Made by a program: the position numbers and the translations under genes. This document shows positions 22,601 to 35,156 of a DNA stretch of 64,000 bases, piece by piece; positions within the stretch are counted from its first letter, which is position 1, and the number at the start of each line of letters is the position of its first letter. The notes below the pieces were generated by a model. The model had not been told where the DNA came from. It searched no databases and saw only the letters and a program-made list of their open reading frames with translations. The DNA is from Microstegium vimineum (lineage: Eukaryota; Streptophyta; Magnoliopsida; Poales; Poaceae). The stretch spans positions 24,394,227-24,458,226 of the forward strand of contig CM039120.1 of assembly GCA_022036555.1 (NCBI GenBank), given 5' to 3'.

Positions 22601-22885
22601 ACGAATGCCGCAAGGTGAAGGACAGTGTTTGACCCCGTAATGATTGACGATCCCGCGAAGAAAGCGAGTCGGCGGGGTCCCAAACCCACGCTCGTGGAAC
22701 GGGAGAAAGGAGACCACATACCCCTCGGGTGGTTCTGGGGTGTCGGTGCCGGTGGGGACGATCCACTCGGCGACATCGCCAGCGGAGAACTCGGGGCGCA
22801 GTAGCCCCGCCCTCACCAGATCAAGTACCCGCTCACGCCCGAGCGAGCACCGCTCCCAACTCCTCGAGGGATGATCTCTGGCCAT
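19635..22885 (-). pseudogene. Antisense additional gene of P, Transposase_28-like N-terminus plus coiled coil
   Basis: Minus strand, opposite to P, between the protease and the 3' LTR. From ATG at 22885 (M-A-R-D-H-P-S) the first exon carries G-Y-V-V-S-F-L-P-F-H-E-R-G-F-G and R-F-L-R-G-I-V-N-H-Y-G. After a frameshift near 22650 it continues as A-M-S-E-G-M-L-G-A-E-P-D-F, the pattern of Pfam Transposase_28 ('putative gypsy type transposon'). An acidic/proline-rich linker follows (about 21500-21100), then coiled coils (20633-20100), a consensus intron (20069-19989) and a C-terminal domain ending in P-P-P-E-E and TGA at 19635-19637. Several stops and shifts make this copy a pseudogene. The domain name is historical and no transposase activity is implied. 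Function unknown. Confidence 0.65.
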
Positions 22886-24631
22886 AAGGGGGTCCACTTG
22901 GGGAACAGTCTGCGGCGCGGTGGAAGGCGTGGCTAGGGTGTAAGCACGGCGGCGCAAACCCTAGGAGCAAGGGGAGACGACGCGAACGAAAGCAGGAGGC
23001 AGAAAAGGCAAACAACACGAGTGTAGGAGGGATGACGCGGCACTGGGATATTAGTAGGGACCCGGAAGGCGGGGCATCGCCTCATCAGTCCCCCGCACCA
23101 TGCCGAGGCCCCACTACCCGAGTCGCATTAAACATGACCGCTCGGCTCCCTCGTTTCTACTGTTCGCAAGAATATCGGGAACCGCACGTGCTGCGGCAGG
23201 TAACTGACACCACTCGCTCTTTCCCCTTCATTCCGACTCGCATCCTGTATCCATCATCATCGCAGGATCAACCCCGTGCTCACCGCACGCGCTGCGGCAG
23301 ATTTTTTCTCACGCGTCCCCAGCCAAGGGCACACACCTCCCAAGCGGGAGAGCGCCTCGGGAAGCCCCCGACTCGTCCGAGCTCGGTCGACTCACGTGAA
23401 GGTTGGAGGGACACACGCACACGTGGCGCAACAAGCGGCAATGGCCCACGGGCCCAAGTACGCCATGGGGATAGGGGCTATAGACGCCCTGACGGCCCAT
23501 ACGGTCCAGAGATATGGAGGCCAACCCAGCGGGGTTCGGAATGGCCGTTCAGGACAACAGAGTGAGGGGCGAATAGGGAATTGACACACTAGCGGTCATC
23601 AGCCTGACAATCGGATGCTAAGGTCATTCCTAGATTTCGTATTTGAGTTCGTCTTCACGGATGATTGGTTCATGGTATTCCTACTGAAGGAAGGCAGCAG
23701 GCCCCTGGGACCCATCAAACGGACCCGACTACTAGATGAAACTGATTTGGGGTGAGCCACGACATGGGCCACAAGCCGGAACCCCAGCGAACGGGAACCG
23801 AGCACCCCACTCAGATTTGGCCGATAGTAACTCGACGAGCAGCAATGGTTCGTCCACTTCGAGGATAGCATGGTTCGGCTCATATTCCCCCTTCTTGCGG
23901 AGAGATGCGTGGGGAACGAACAAAAAAGACGACACAGAACTGAGACAATTTTCTTTACACCGAGTAAAGACTCAGGGGCTGGCGTCGCACCACGGGGCAA
24001 GCCTCAAACGTCGGAGGTCCACACAGGTAAACACAAACACTTTCTCATTTCAGATATAGTTGTATTAATTCTTGCAGGGGTTACATGCTCTCTAAGAGCC
24101 AACGAGGGGATAGGCCTAATCATCAGACACCAAAAAACACGAGAACGTTTACAAGGTGGACTGAAGGGAAATCCCAGGCCGAAAGGCCAAAAAACTAAGG
24201 GCACCCTCGGGGCACCCACATTAGTTATCATGCCAACGACTGACGCAGCCGCATATCAAGGTCAGGTAACCCAGCCGCGGGGCTCGGGGGAAATCTGCCT
24301 GATACACAAGGTCGCGTCGGACGGCGGCATCACAACCCATGGGCCACCTTGATCAGGCATGCTACCGCTGTGGAGAACAGCCGTCGCCTCGTCTTCAAGA
24401 AGCCCTGGGCCGCCTTCCTCCTCCGGGGTCGGCTGGGCGCTTTATAGCTAAGTCTCCCCAGCTACTTCGCGATCGAGGACACCACCGGCAGGCAGCCCCG
24501 GGCCCGCCATAATTTGGCAGCTCCGAGCTCGCCAATCTCGCCGACGGTGACATCGTCATCAACCTACAGTCAAGGATGAGCCGGCTCCCGGGGTCAGGCA
24601 GGCGAACTGCTGTAACAATTCCCGTGGACGC
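22886..24631. other. P interior upstream of the antisense gene
   Basis: No supported gene. Minus-strand reading before the ATG at 22885 looks like a plant 5' leader (pyrimidine-rich, CTAGGGTTTGCGCC). The region is repeated inverted in M at about 14.1-15.8 kb, and conservation across both arms suggests promoter and leader function for the antisense gene. Interrupted at 24632 by a solo LTR. Confidence 0.45.
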
Positions 24632-27600
24632 TGTCATGGAACCGCCCAACATATAAGAGCACTAGTGCAATAGTCATCATTTCTGACACTCTGTCACACT
24701 AGAGCCCATATAAGCCCGGTAGTCCTTGAAATCTCGAAGGATCTCAAACCATAATCAAGTAACAACCCAAGATCCTACACTAGATTCAGTAACCGCACAT
24801 CCTCAATGATAAGTTTGAAACGAAATAATATTACAACTGAAATTTAAAGAAGTGTTATTACAACACCAAGTTCAAATCAATGTAGCGGAAGTTTAGGTTT
24901 TCACAAAACCCGTTGCAAACTGTTTAACACAAATATAGTGCCAAGTCTAGTATAGTCCCATCAAAAGCAATAAGGAGAGACATCAGAATTCACCACTGCC
25001 CGTGGTCTTCACTCTTCATCACATGCAGGGTAGAGGCACGCCTGGCAATAAGTAGAATAGACCATACCATCTGCAACAAGGGTAAAGAAACCCTGAGTAC
25101 TCAATTGTACTCAGCTAGACTTACCCGACAAAGAGATAGATATATAACTATAGACACTTCAAGGATTATGCAAGGTTTTATCAGGTGGATCTCATGAGAT
25201 AGCAAGGTTTTGCATAAAAGAGCATCCTAATTACTCATGTATTCTCATCATTAGAAAACAACATTTAGCATCAGGTTAAGTGACATTAAGAAGATCTCAT
25301 TAGCACCTATACTAGAGCAATCACTTAGTTACCAAACATTAATAACCATATTGTGCTTGGCATAAAACCACATAACCATCTTTTGGTTACTTATTAGAGT
25401 TCAAATTTCTAAGTGGGATGAAGATCTTTCAAGTTTCTCACTGACGGGGAGAGACCGCTATTCGAATCGAATTCCTATCTAGCTGGAGGTTTATTTCTCA
25501 GTCACACCCAAGTATGCCTACCAGCACACTTATGCGGGTCACCTTCAATATAGTTCGTGCAGCCGCGGTTCCCCCCGGTACCGGCATGAATAGCGATTTA
25601 CGGTAGCCAGGTCGATCAAGTAGTGCCTGCCCTTGGTGCCAGGACAGGACGATCAGGATGCTTGCCCACGGTCTAGTCCTCCGCTCGCGGTCCTTCATGA
25701 CCCAACTTGGAGGGGATTCCGGCCGGAACATACAGAGTTAGGCTTCGCGGTCGAAACGAGTTATTTGGCCAGCTATAACAGAGACATGCGTTCAATCTCG
25801 GCAGATGTCCAACCACGATCCAGTGCCTAGCGACACAGGCGGAGAGAACCCACTCACAAGACCTCCAAGTCAAGTGGCTCACAACACGTTGTCCGCCCAG
25901 TCTTGATTTATTACTTCCACATGGTTATTTTCCACGATAGCAAGCTATAGCCAACTGTGACCATCAACCTATCTTTGTGGGGGATGATAGACCACCCACG
26001 CTACCGTTCTAAGCATGGCTAAGCAAGGTTTCGATCCTCGGCCTACAAGGTTCTTTATATTGGACAAGGAAGGTATAATGCTGCAAAGGGTTCCATCTCA
26101 AATCCTATTAACTTAATGCACAAACAAGTGGTTGAACTTTAAGTAAAATACTTTAAATAGAGTAAGAAGGTGTATAATGCTCTGGGGCTTGCCTTTCACA
26201 AAGGTGGAGGGAAGGTGGTTAGGGCACTCAGGAATATCAGGACCCTGTTCTCCTTCTTCTGGAGCTTCCAACTCTAGTAGGACTTCTCCTTCTAGCTCCC
26301 CGAACTCCAGCAAGGTCACTCCCTCCGGCGATCCTGGATGCATGTATATATGTATGATAAACCAACATATATGACAATTCATATACTAGAATGAGACATG
26401 CCTAATGCATATGAATGGATGCTCATGATGAATGTCTTATGCAACATTTTATTTCATTGACCGAATATGTGCAATTTCTTCTCCCGTAGAGAAGTTACAC
26501 TTACCCTTCTTCAGCAATCTGTAATAGAGCTTCTCCTCTGAGGTAAGCTCTCTTACACCTGCATTAAACAAGTTTTATGGTTTAAGACAGTTGATTAACT
26601 TACACAAGCATACACCACTTAACACAAGCATAACATGGCATAGAAACACTTGAAACAGCAGCTAGAAGAAACTGTATAGCTGGAGCTACACAAAATCAAA
26701 AATTACAAACTAAGACATTCTGGAAAGGTCATGAAATTATCTACAAAACATTTTAGAAACTCGCCAGCTAGATCCAATATTAAAAAGGGCTAACAGACAC
26801 TATAAGGAAAGCTATTTTGGAAAAACAGGTAAACACAGATTTTAGGTTGAACTTCTAAAACATGCTCAGGTTAAACTAAACAGATTATGGCTGTGAAAAA
26901 TTAACACAAGATAGGTCATCAAGTTATCTACAACAAAGTCCACTATTTCTACTATTGAAACTCAACACAAATAGCTCAAACAATTCTAACAAGAAAACAT
27001 GCTTCAGTTGTTTAACAGCAAACAAAGATAACTCAGAACAGTTAGAAAGCCTACATCTAACCATCCAAAAATCATGATAAAATTAGATAGGATAGATTAC
27101 ATGATTAGCTACCACTTTGGTGTTCACACCAACAACAGAAAACATACATAAAAAGGAATTAAAATTACATCTTTGCTGGTGATGAGAACACAAGCACAAG
27201 TTAAACCTATATTACTTAAACAATTTGAAATGTGTAAGAAAATAGATTTCATAATTTTCTTAGCTTACACTAAGCAAGTAACACATGTACAAAAATTAGC
27301 TAGCACAGTAACCACATATAACTTAGCTTAGCAAAATAACAAGGTTGCATTTAATTAAACAAGTATTTAATTAAAACAACTACAACAAGCCACTAAATTA
27401 TAGGTTAGTGCCACATTAACATTTTTCATGGGAAGTACACACTGAGCCAAACTCAACACAACAAGAACCATAATTTTAGCATAACCCAAACTCCAGTTAT
27501 GAATTAAACAAGTTAAACTAAGTATATAAAGCATGTTGTTCACTTTTATTAAAACAACACAGAAGAACAGTATTAACAGGTTACTTAACATTTTTCATGC

Positions 27601-29504
27601 ATAAAGAAAAACATAACAAAGCTCACAGAACTGGTTTCACATTTTTAGCATTTTTCTGGAATTAATGATGAATTTCCAAAGTTCGAAAACAAAACTGGAA
27701 AAGACAAAATAGGAAAACAAACAGAGTATGACAGGCGAGACCCACTGGTCATGTTCTTCCCCACAGAGCCGACTGCACTGGAGGTGCTCGACCCTCGGTC
27801 CTTCGCTGGCGATGAGGTTTCTGGCCAAACCAACCCCATGGTTGTGTTCCCCTACGCAACCCGCATTGAACCATGTAACTAGTTGTACCCCATTCGCACC
27901 GGAGCATGCTCGACGGCGTTCATGGCGGCACGGTGGCGCTGCTGCTCTTGCGCTGGTGGGCGCAAGCTTCCTCCAGCCAAACTAGCGACGGCTACACCTA
28001 CACGGAACCCTAGTGGTCCGATCTAGCCCAGATTGGGGAGGTGCGAACCCTCCGATGAGCTCGGCCACATGCACAGCGGCACGGTGGCGAGTTCACGGCG
28101 GCGCGGTGCTTCTGTTCCGGCGATGGCGAGGTGTGGATGCTTCAACCAACTCCGGCTAGCTACTCATTGGCTAACCAGCTACCCCTAACGCTACTTAGAC
28201 TAACGTGAGTGACGCTGAGAAGCCCAGTGTAACCTCGCCGACGTTGCGGGTGCCGTGCGCTTGCGCGCGGCGGAGTTCCCGTTCCGGCGAACCCTAACCC
28301 TAATCGTTTCAACCGACTCCTCGGTGAGCATCTACAACCTCTAGACTACCACGTACAAGAGCTAGAAGAGAGGGAGAGGCTCTGGATATGGCTGGCCACG
28401 GCGGCGCAAAGCTCGGCGGAGCTTAGGTCGTCAATGGCGCTTGCGGTGCTACGCGGTTTGGCTTACCCGTGCTGTTAGCGGTGAAGCTGAGCGGTGTAGA
28501 AGGTGGAGCGGAGCGAGGCAAAGCAGTGGCTGGGTTTTGGTGGCCAATGCGGCGGTGTGCAGCACAGGCGAGCTCGGCGACGGCGCTGTGACGGCAATAG
28601 CGCGTGCTCCGCTTTCTTGCGCGAGGCAGAGAGGAGAGGGAGATAGCGAGGGCGAGTGAGCGTTCGGCTGCGAGGTGGAGTGTGCGGGCGTCCAAGGCGC
28701 GGCCGGCGCGGGTCCAACTCCGGCGTACGGTCGACACACGGCGCGCGATGCCTGACGCGTTCGGCCACTGACCGAACGGCGCGTTGCCTCTACATTTGAA
28801 ACCGGCATCAGTCTGACTGACGGTCGATTTGGCAAAGCGATTAACTCCCTAACCTCTACGTCTTAGCTTCAACCAAATGTACACTTTTGTAGAGATATAG
28901 CTGATCTACAACTTTGGTGTAATTTTTTTGAGCTGAAACGACTTAGATTTCAAACTACAGGCATTCAAACATAGCAACATTCAAACTGAAACGCATTTAG
29001 GACTTAGGCAATTTCAGAATGCTAAAACAGCCCCCAAATCAGCCTTAAGTGACCAATTAGGGTATTTTAGGATCTGAATCACCTCAATGTGGTTAAACAA
29101 AGTTTGTGCAGAATTAAAAACTCTACAACTTTGCCTCAGCCAAATTTTTCATACAAGGTAATTAACAATGTCATTTGGTTAAATCAAGCAAAACGGTTCC
29201 TAGGGTCAATCATTGAGCTTAAACCCTAGAAGCTCTTTGGGACTTGATCATAAACATAAACATGGTTCAATTAACATCCCTAAATATATCTAGGTGGTTA
29301 TTAGTGATCAAAACATCAAGCACTTGGTTACACAAGCATAACTTAAATAAAGCTAGTTATAGATTAATACACACAACATGAAAACAAGGTGATCACTTAT
29401 GGTTATCATTTCATATGATCATGGAAATGCATGAATGCATAAATGCTTGTGCTCATGCTCATGGAATGATATACAAATGCAATCTTAACACCTAGGGTGT
29501 TACA
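24632..29504 (-). mobile_element. Giant solo LTR, Tekay/Del-like, minus strand
   Basis: Minus-strand reading starts TGTAACACCCTAGGTG and ends GGGCGGTTCCATGACA, the same start and end words as the Tekay LTR (TGTAACACCC...GGGCGGTTCTGTTACA). 4873 bp with no primer site, polypurine tract, gag or pol inside, so it is a solo LTR left by LTR-LTR recombination. Flanks GACGC (24627-24631) and GAAAC (29505-29509) match at three of five bases, an eroded target duplication. M's matching region lacks this insertion. Confidence 0.8.
26181..26333 (-). other. Acidic exon-like segment inside the solo LTR
   Basis: Behind a pyrimidine-poor but consensus CCAG|G acceptor the minus strand reads G-S-P-E-G-V-T-L-L-E-F-G-E-L, continues Glu-rich and ends E-C-P-N-H-L-P-S-T-F-V-K-G-K-P. 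The same G-S-x-E start and E-C-P-x-H-x-P-S-x-F-x-K-G-K-P ending occur in the Tekay 3' LTR at 48171-48330. It is uninterrupted here for over 50 codons. Role unknown. Confidence 0.5.
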
Positions 29505-30530
29505 GAAACATCCTCGACTGCCCTCCGGTGAGGGGCAACACGTCATCGACACCCTCGGGGCAAAGAGCAGGAGCCATTCCGCAAAAGGGATGGATCCTAT
29601 ACCCTTCACCCCAGGGAGCGATCCGTGCAGGGGGTGGTCACAACCTTCAGCTCCACTAGTGGTTAGGATAAGAGAAAGCTATGCACATCTCGCAGAGCTT
29701 CCTCTCAATCCTACCACTGAGCGAAAGGAGACACGAGCACCCCCAACGCAGAACTTCCTCTGAACCCGGTGCTGCTCTCAGAAGGCCGCCCGCCAGGGTG
29801 GCTCAAGGGACTCTCCGACGAGGCCTCGGAGGAAGAATCTAGGGCAAACCATACTGTTAGGATGTGAATCTTCCCATAAGAGGTCGCCCCTATTTATAAC
29901 CCGACAGGGCACTCACGCAGTAGTAGGCCCGTGAGTCTACAACAGCTCCTGCCAACCACGTCGCATTGTGCGACAGCACCCACTTCAAGAGGGTGCAGCG
30001 GGGCTATAAATAGCCAGGCAGACGGGTGGCTCAGGGCGCACCGTACGGAATCTTAACCGCGGAGAGAAAGTGGCGCTCTGGTGCCGTTCCTCGATTGGGA
30101 AAGACCCGGCACGTCCACTTTTGGGCCACGGGGGGGGGGGGGGGAGGGGCACAGTCAGTCACCGAAACCCGACAAACATATCTTCTACCGGTCAATCATC
30201 CGTACAGGCCGAAACACAGCACGACGCAGTACCGACTCGTCATCTCAAGGTACGGCAGCCCGAGGCCAACAGTGCAACCCGCAGCAGGGCTGGCGTGCAA
30301 CCAGAGCTCTGGCTCTAACATACGGAGCAGACCACTCCCTCCCCGCCTCGTGAGGGAGGCGAAGGTTCAAGCACTGTGCAAGGTTTCCGAATAAGTCCTT
30401 AGGAGGAAATATCTTCCTCCTAAGGCCTAGGGGGCTACACCCGGCGGGTGCGCTTGCGCGCACCCACCGAAATCCAAAGACTCCATAAGCGCTCTCGGAA
30501 GCCTCCGGTGTAGTCCTTCACTACATCGAA
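29505..30530 (+). other. P 3' interior after the solo LTR
   Basis: Non-coding continuation of P, inverted counterpart of about 13.13-14.15 kb in M. Contains fifteen consecutive G at 30130-30144. Open frames (30026-30394 and others) lack motifs. Confidence 0.5.
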
Positions 30531-30544
30531 GGCTTGGGGGCTAC
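30531..30544 (+). promoter_or_regulatory. Polypurine tract of P
   Basis: GGCTTGGGGGCTAC directly before the 3' LTR start TGTCGGATACC. Confidence 0.75.
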
Positions 30545-30771
30545 TGTCGGATACCTAGAAATAGGGTACCCAATTTACCAAACTCCGCAAAAAACAAAAT
30601 CAACCATCAGGGGCTCTCCCGCCTCATCCGAGCCAAGGTGGCGTCACCGGCGACGTCATCTACCCTCGGGGGCTCCTCCGCCTCGCCTGAGCCAAGGTGG
30701 TGTCATCCGTGACGTCATCAGCCCTCGGGGGCTCCTCCGCCTCACCCGAGCCAAGGTGGCGTCATCCGTGA

Positions 30772-33700
30772 TGTAACATCCAAAGATTTGACACACTTGT
30801 AAAAATCACAGCTACAAAAATTTTCTTTAAACATTGCCATGTTTGATGGATGTTATGCATGACTTAGCTTTCTATACACAAATAGACTATAGACCTAGTC
30901 AACCATACTAACTTAGAGTTAACTAAATCATGATTTGGTTGACTATTGTATGATTTTGTTTTTAAGCTCCTTTGCAATATGTTGCTAATCAAACATGTGT
31001 ATAAGGTAAAACACACCCATATATATATACATATACATATATATACCTAAATGTAAATGGATAGGTGGGTGTATATGCATATATATTCATAAATGGATAT
31101 TCCTGTAAATGAATACATATATATATATACACAAACATGTACATAAGCATTTACATCTAGTTACAAGAGCATACATACATAAATACAGAAAATAAAAGAA
31201 ATAGAAAAGGAAAAACAGAAAGGGAAGGAGCCAACCAGCCAAGCTTTGCACCTGAGCCCGTTCATGCGCGCGGCCCAGACCCATGCACCGGCCTGCTACG
31301 CGCGCCGGCCCGCTCACACGCACGCGAGGGCGATCACCGCTCCCGCCTGCGATGTTCGACCGACAGATGGGGCCGCAACCATGGACGCGCGTGGCGACCG
31401 CACACGAGCCACTCGGCACTCGACCACCCCTCTCGCTGACCGATGGACCCGCGCGCACTCGCTCACTGACCGCTGGCCCCGCTTCTCTTCTTCTTCCCCA
31501 CGCTGGCATCCCTCACGCGCGGGCATCCGGCAGGGCGCAACGGTCTCTGACACCACATGCGATTCATGTGACCCCTGTCCCCTACTTGTCCCCTCCCTCT
31601 TCTTGGCCAACAAGAACCATCGCAGAGCCCTTAAATCGGGCGCCAAGGAGCGAGCACCCTCGGATCACGCGCTCCCGAGTCCGGCTTGCTCCCATGGCCA
31701 CCCCACTATAAGAGACCCTCCCGCGGGCGCTAGGGCTTCCCTAGAGCCGCCCTCGCCTATGGCGTACACCACAGCAACTACACCACACACGGGCAAGCAA
31801 GAAAGGAGAAGGGAGGAGGAGCAGAGGAGCCGAACGAGGAAAGAGGAGGAGAGGTGACCGCTAGAGCCAAACTCACTACACGGCTACACGAGCGACACGA
31901 CACCGCCTCTCCACTGCGTCACCATCCTAGCTACGCCAGCCGCCAGGTACACAGCAAGCTCTGCCATGCCCCGCTCCGGACCTCGCCAGAGAACGTCTCC
32001 GCATTCCCAACCTGGGGATGCAACGGAGCATAGCCGGCTAACCCCCATGGACACTCGCACCTACACCTACACAGAACGGCCATGACAGCACCCCGTTAAA
32101 CCCCTGTACCCCTGGAACGCTTGTGCCAGAGCACCGCCGCCATGGCCGTACACGCCGTCGCATTCCGCGGCAAGGCGTGTTCCCGGCACTGAAGACCTCC
32201 TCGAGCCGAACGGTCTAGATACAGAGCTTCGTTGTGGTTACTCGGGTTCCCCTGAGTAGCCGGTTGTAATCGAAGAGCCCCCGACCACTCTGACCACGCA
32301 GATGCCACTGCACTGCCTGTCATGGCGAGCGCCACTGTCGCATCTTCACGGCGAGTCACGTTCCCAATAGAGGAGACCATCCATGGCCCAAACAACTCGA
32401 CCACGAACATCATGGTGATCTACCAGAATTCCCCCCGGCTAGCCCGTTGATGCCCAAGAGCCCCAGTTCCCATGACCACGTGGCACGGCGGGGATCGCGT
32501 GCACCGCGAGTCCTTCGTCGTGGCCAGGCCACGGTAGAAGCCCCCAAACTTGACCACGCAGTCTAGCGTGCTCACCTAAGCGCACGGTTCACCAAGCGCT
32601 GGTCGAATCGAGCACTGGGACCGCCTAAATAACCGAACTACGATGCCAGTATGGCATAGACCATGGCCGCCATCACGAGATGACTTGGAGACCCCGATGA
32701 CCTCGCTGGTGGATTCACCACTGCCCTGTGACCACCACAATCCGCACCGTGTCGCCAATTGGTGATAAGGGCCACCTCTGTTGGCGAATTCACGACCGCC
32801 GGCGCGGATGTCCGCTCTGCACCGGGCAGAGGTCTCTTGAGCCCTTGCTAAGCCGATCTGAGCCCACCACTTGGTTTGCCATAGCTGTGCGGATGTTGGA
32901 GACTCTTCAATTTGACCCGTGGATCGCCCTCGGGGACCCCGATTTCTCGTCGGAGTACCGCCACCGTCGGCCGGCAAGAAACAGAGGTGAGAAAGGGAGG
33001 AAAGAGGAGATGAGACGCTGACTCGTGGAGCCCGTGCTGGCGTCAGCTCTGCGCCAGCACTGCGTCAGTCGGGCCACCGTATGGACCCTTTCCCACGCTA
33101 CTATGGAGATGGCTCACGTAGACCAGAGAGGCGAAACAGGATGGTGCACTCGGTGCATGTGCACCGTGCATAGGGTCCAGTAGACCCGTGCCTGTGGTTC
33201 ACCGTGAGCCGGACAATGTGGACCAAGCAGAGTTGCAGCCCGCAGCGACCACGTGGCGCTGCCACAAGCCAACACGTGGCGGGCTCGGCCCAACCCAGAC
33301 CAAGCCTAGACCCGGCCCTGTTCGGCCCTGAAAAACCCACGATTGTTGACTGAGGTCAACGTGACGACACGCTGACATCATCACGATGTCAGCCAACCTA
33401 TCGGAACATGACACGTGTCACTGGATGTTTTAAATCCATTTTCCCAATTTCAGAATTAAATTAAACTTCGAAAATTCGTAAGTAATGCATACGATGTCCA
33501 AAAATTGCAAATGACCTATCAAAATTCTCAGAAAAATGATCTCTACATGTTGGAACTATGTTTGTGTGCATTTGGATCTTCTCGTTTTTCTGATAATTCT
33601 TTGTGTGATTCTCTATACGTCGCTAACGCGACAATTTCGCGTATTTATTTCAGAGAACGTGGAGAACCTAACTGAGGAGAGTAACTACAAGTACGACGAC

Positions 33701-35156
33701 GATCTCGGTGACGACAACGAAGGTGTCCTTCCCACCCAACTCGTAGAACCTATTATGCATGCTCACATGTTACATTTCTAATAATGAATGATTAAGCAAT
33801 GCATAGGTTGCATGGTAGTTTATTTTCTCAAGCCTTTACCTTGACGAAACCTTTACCCTGCTACCCCGCAATAGGATAGACGCACACTTGCTTGCTCTAT
33901 ATATAAGATTATTACTACTACTACTCTCACATATTGCTGAGACGAGATGATGATGATGAGGCACGTGGTGCCGGAAAGAGGGGAGAGTGTTGTGTGTGTC
34001 TTGGGTGCGTGTGGTGAGGGTTTTGTCGGCCAAGTGGGAATGACGACGAGCCTTGGGAAAGTCTTGCTGGGAGAGCTACCTGAGCAATCCCTTGATCGTA
34101 CCTGTGGCGGGTAAATGGACCGGAAAGGAGATTCCGAGGTTGAACCTTGGAACAGTGGAATCTTGTGATGGCATGGGGAATGATGAAGATGTCTTGCTTG
34201 GCCAATTAGGGACTTCCTGGTACTCAGAATCATAGAGACATTACATGCCACTTGCTTTGAAATGGGTAGAAGACGGCTGGACTACTTGGTAGGGCGGTAC
34301 CACTACTACTTGGAAGTAAGAATATTAGTGTAGAGAGGTACGGGAGCGCGTCCCACACCCTCTCGAGACAGCTGGTAACCACCAGGGCCCGGTTACCAGG
34401 CCTCACAGTCTCAACGCCCCCGTGCGGTACGTGGAGTTGGCTCAGGGCTGAGTGGTAGGGTGGCATCGACCTAGGCTAGCAAGCAGCCAGCGTCTGGCCT
34501 AGACGACCTCGGATGTCGATGATGGCAGAACCCATGGTATGTAAAACACGTTGCAGAGTGGTTACGGTTTGATCGATCGATACATAGCCGATTCGTCGGC
34601 TATGGTCCTGTTTCTGTGATCTGCTTCACCCACTATAGAGATGTGTGGTGATATGTGTGTGACGGAATGGGTGGATGGATGGAATATGAATTTGGACAAC
34701 TAAACTATGTCTTGTAATATTAAAGTAATTAATGAATCTTGCATAGGAAGCCAACAACCAAAGATAGGTCTTTTGATGTACCCTGTTGCATCCAATTCCA
34801 CAAATATGTCATTGGTGGGAATGTGGCACCAGTACAATCCGTACTAATAGACATTAAACAGGTGTTGAACAGGACATTGACTACGATGAAGAGGAGGATT
34901 AGGAGTCTCGTCGCTAGCCTCAGGCTTGGGAGGATCTCGGCGCTTCGCCCGCATTGCTGCTTTGATTGATTCCAGTGTGATTCCGCCAGTGTGGCGATGT
35001 AATAATTAAATGTAAACCCTTCTATTGCCTCTTGTACTCGAAGTTTGGTATTGATTATCAACTGAAATTTGGGTAATATTGTGGAATGTTCACGCATTCT
35101 ATTTTATTACACTGTGAATCTATTGATTTCCCTTCGCGGAAATCTAGGTCGTTTCA
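30772..35156 (+). mobile_element. Giant solo LTR, Tekay/Del-like, plus strand
   Basis: 4385 bp from TGTAACATCC to GGTCGTTTCA, flanked by an exact CGTGA duplication (30767-30771 and 35157-35161). It shares the layout of the other giant LTRs: AT-rich start, GC-rich leader with TATA-like TATAAGAG near 31706, a long AT-rich stretch, an acceptor-like CAG with an acidic reading segment (33654-33781), then a mixed 3' end. No gag, pol or primer site. A (TA)n-rich tract lies at 31019-31130. Different subfamily from the Tekay element, judging by its end sequence. Confidence 0.85.
33654..33781 (+). other. Acidic exon-like segment in the plus-strand solo LTR
   Basis: After TTTATTTCAG the sequence reads E-N-V-E-N-L-T-E-E-S-N-Y-K-Y-D-D-D-L-G-D-D-N-E-G before a stop at 33779-33781. 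Position and acidity match the segments in the other two giant LTRs, but the E-C-P...K-G-K-P ending is absent. Confidence 0.4.

Noticed and set aside
31010..31130. TA-rich stretch as a possible origin or MITE
   Set aside because: No terminal inverted repeats or TSD around it. It is simple (TA)n sequence in a solo LTR.
31246..31857. Long GC-rich open frames on both strands, possible host gene
   Set aside because: They lie in the GC-rich leader of a solo LTR bounded by an exact CGTGA duplication. Composition is simple and there are no motifs.
33536..33781. 81-codon plus-strand frame starting with a hydrophobic segment
   Set aside because: Only the part after the acceptor-like CAG at 33653 is comparable to other giant LTRs. 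The hydrophobic start looks like AT-rich intron-like sequence.
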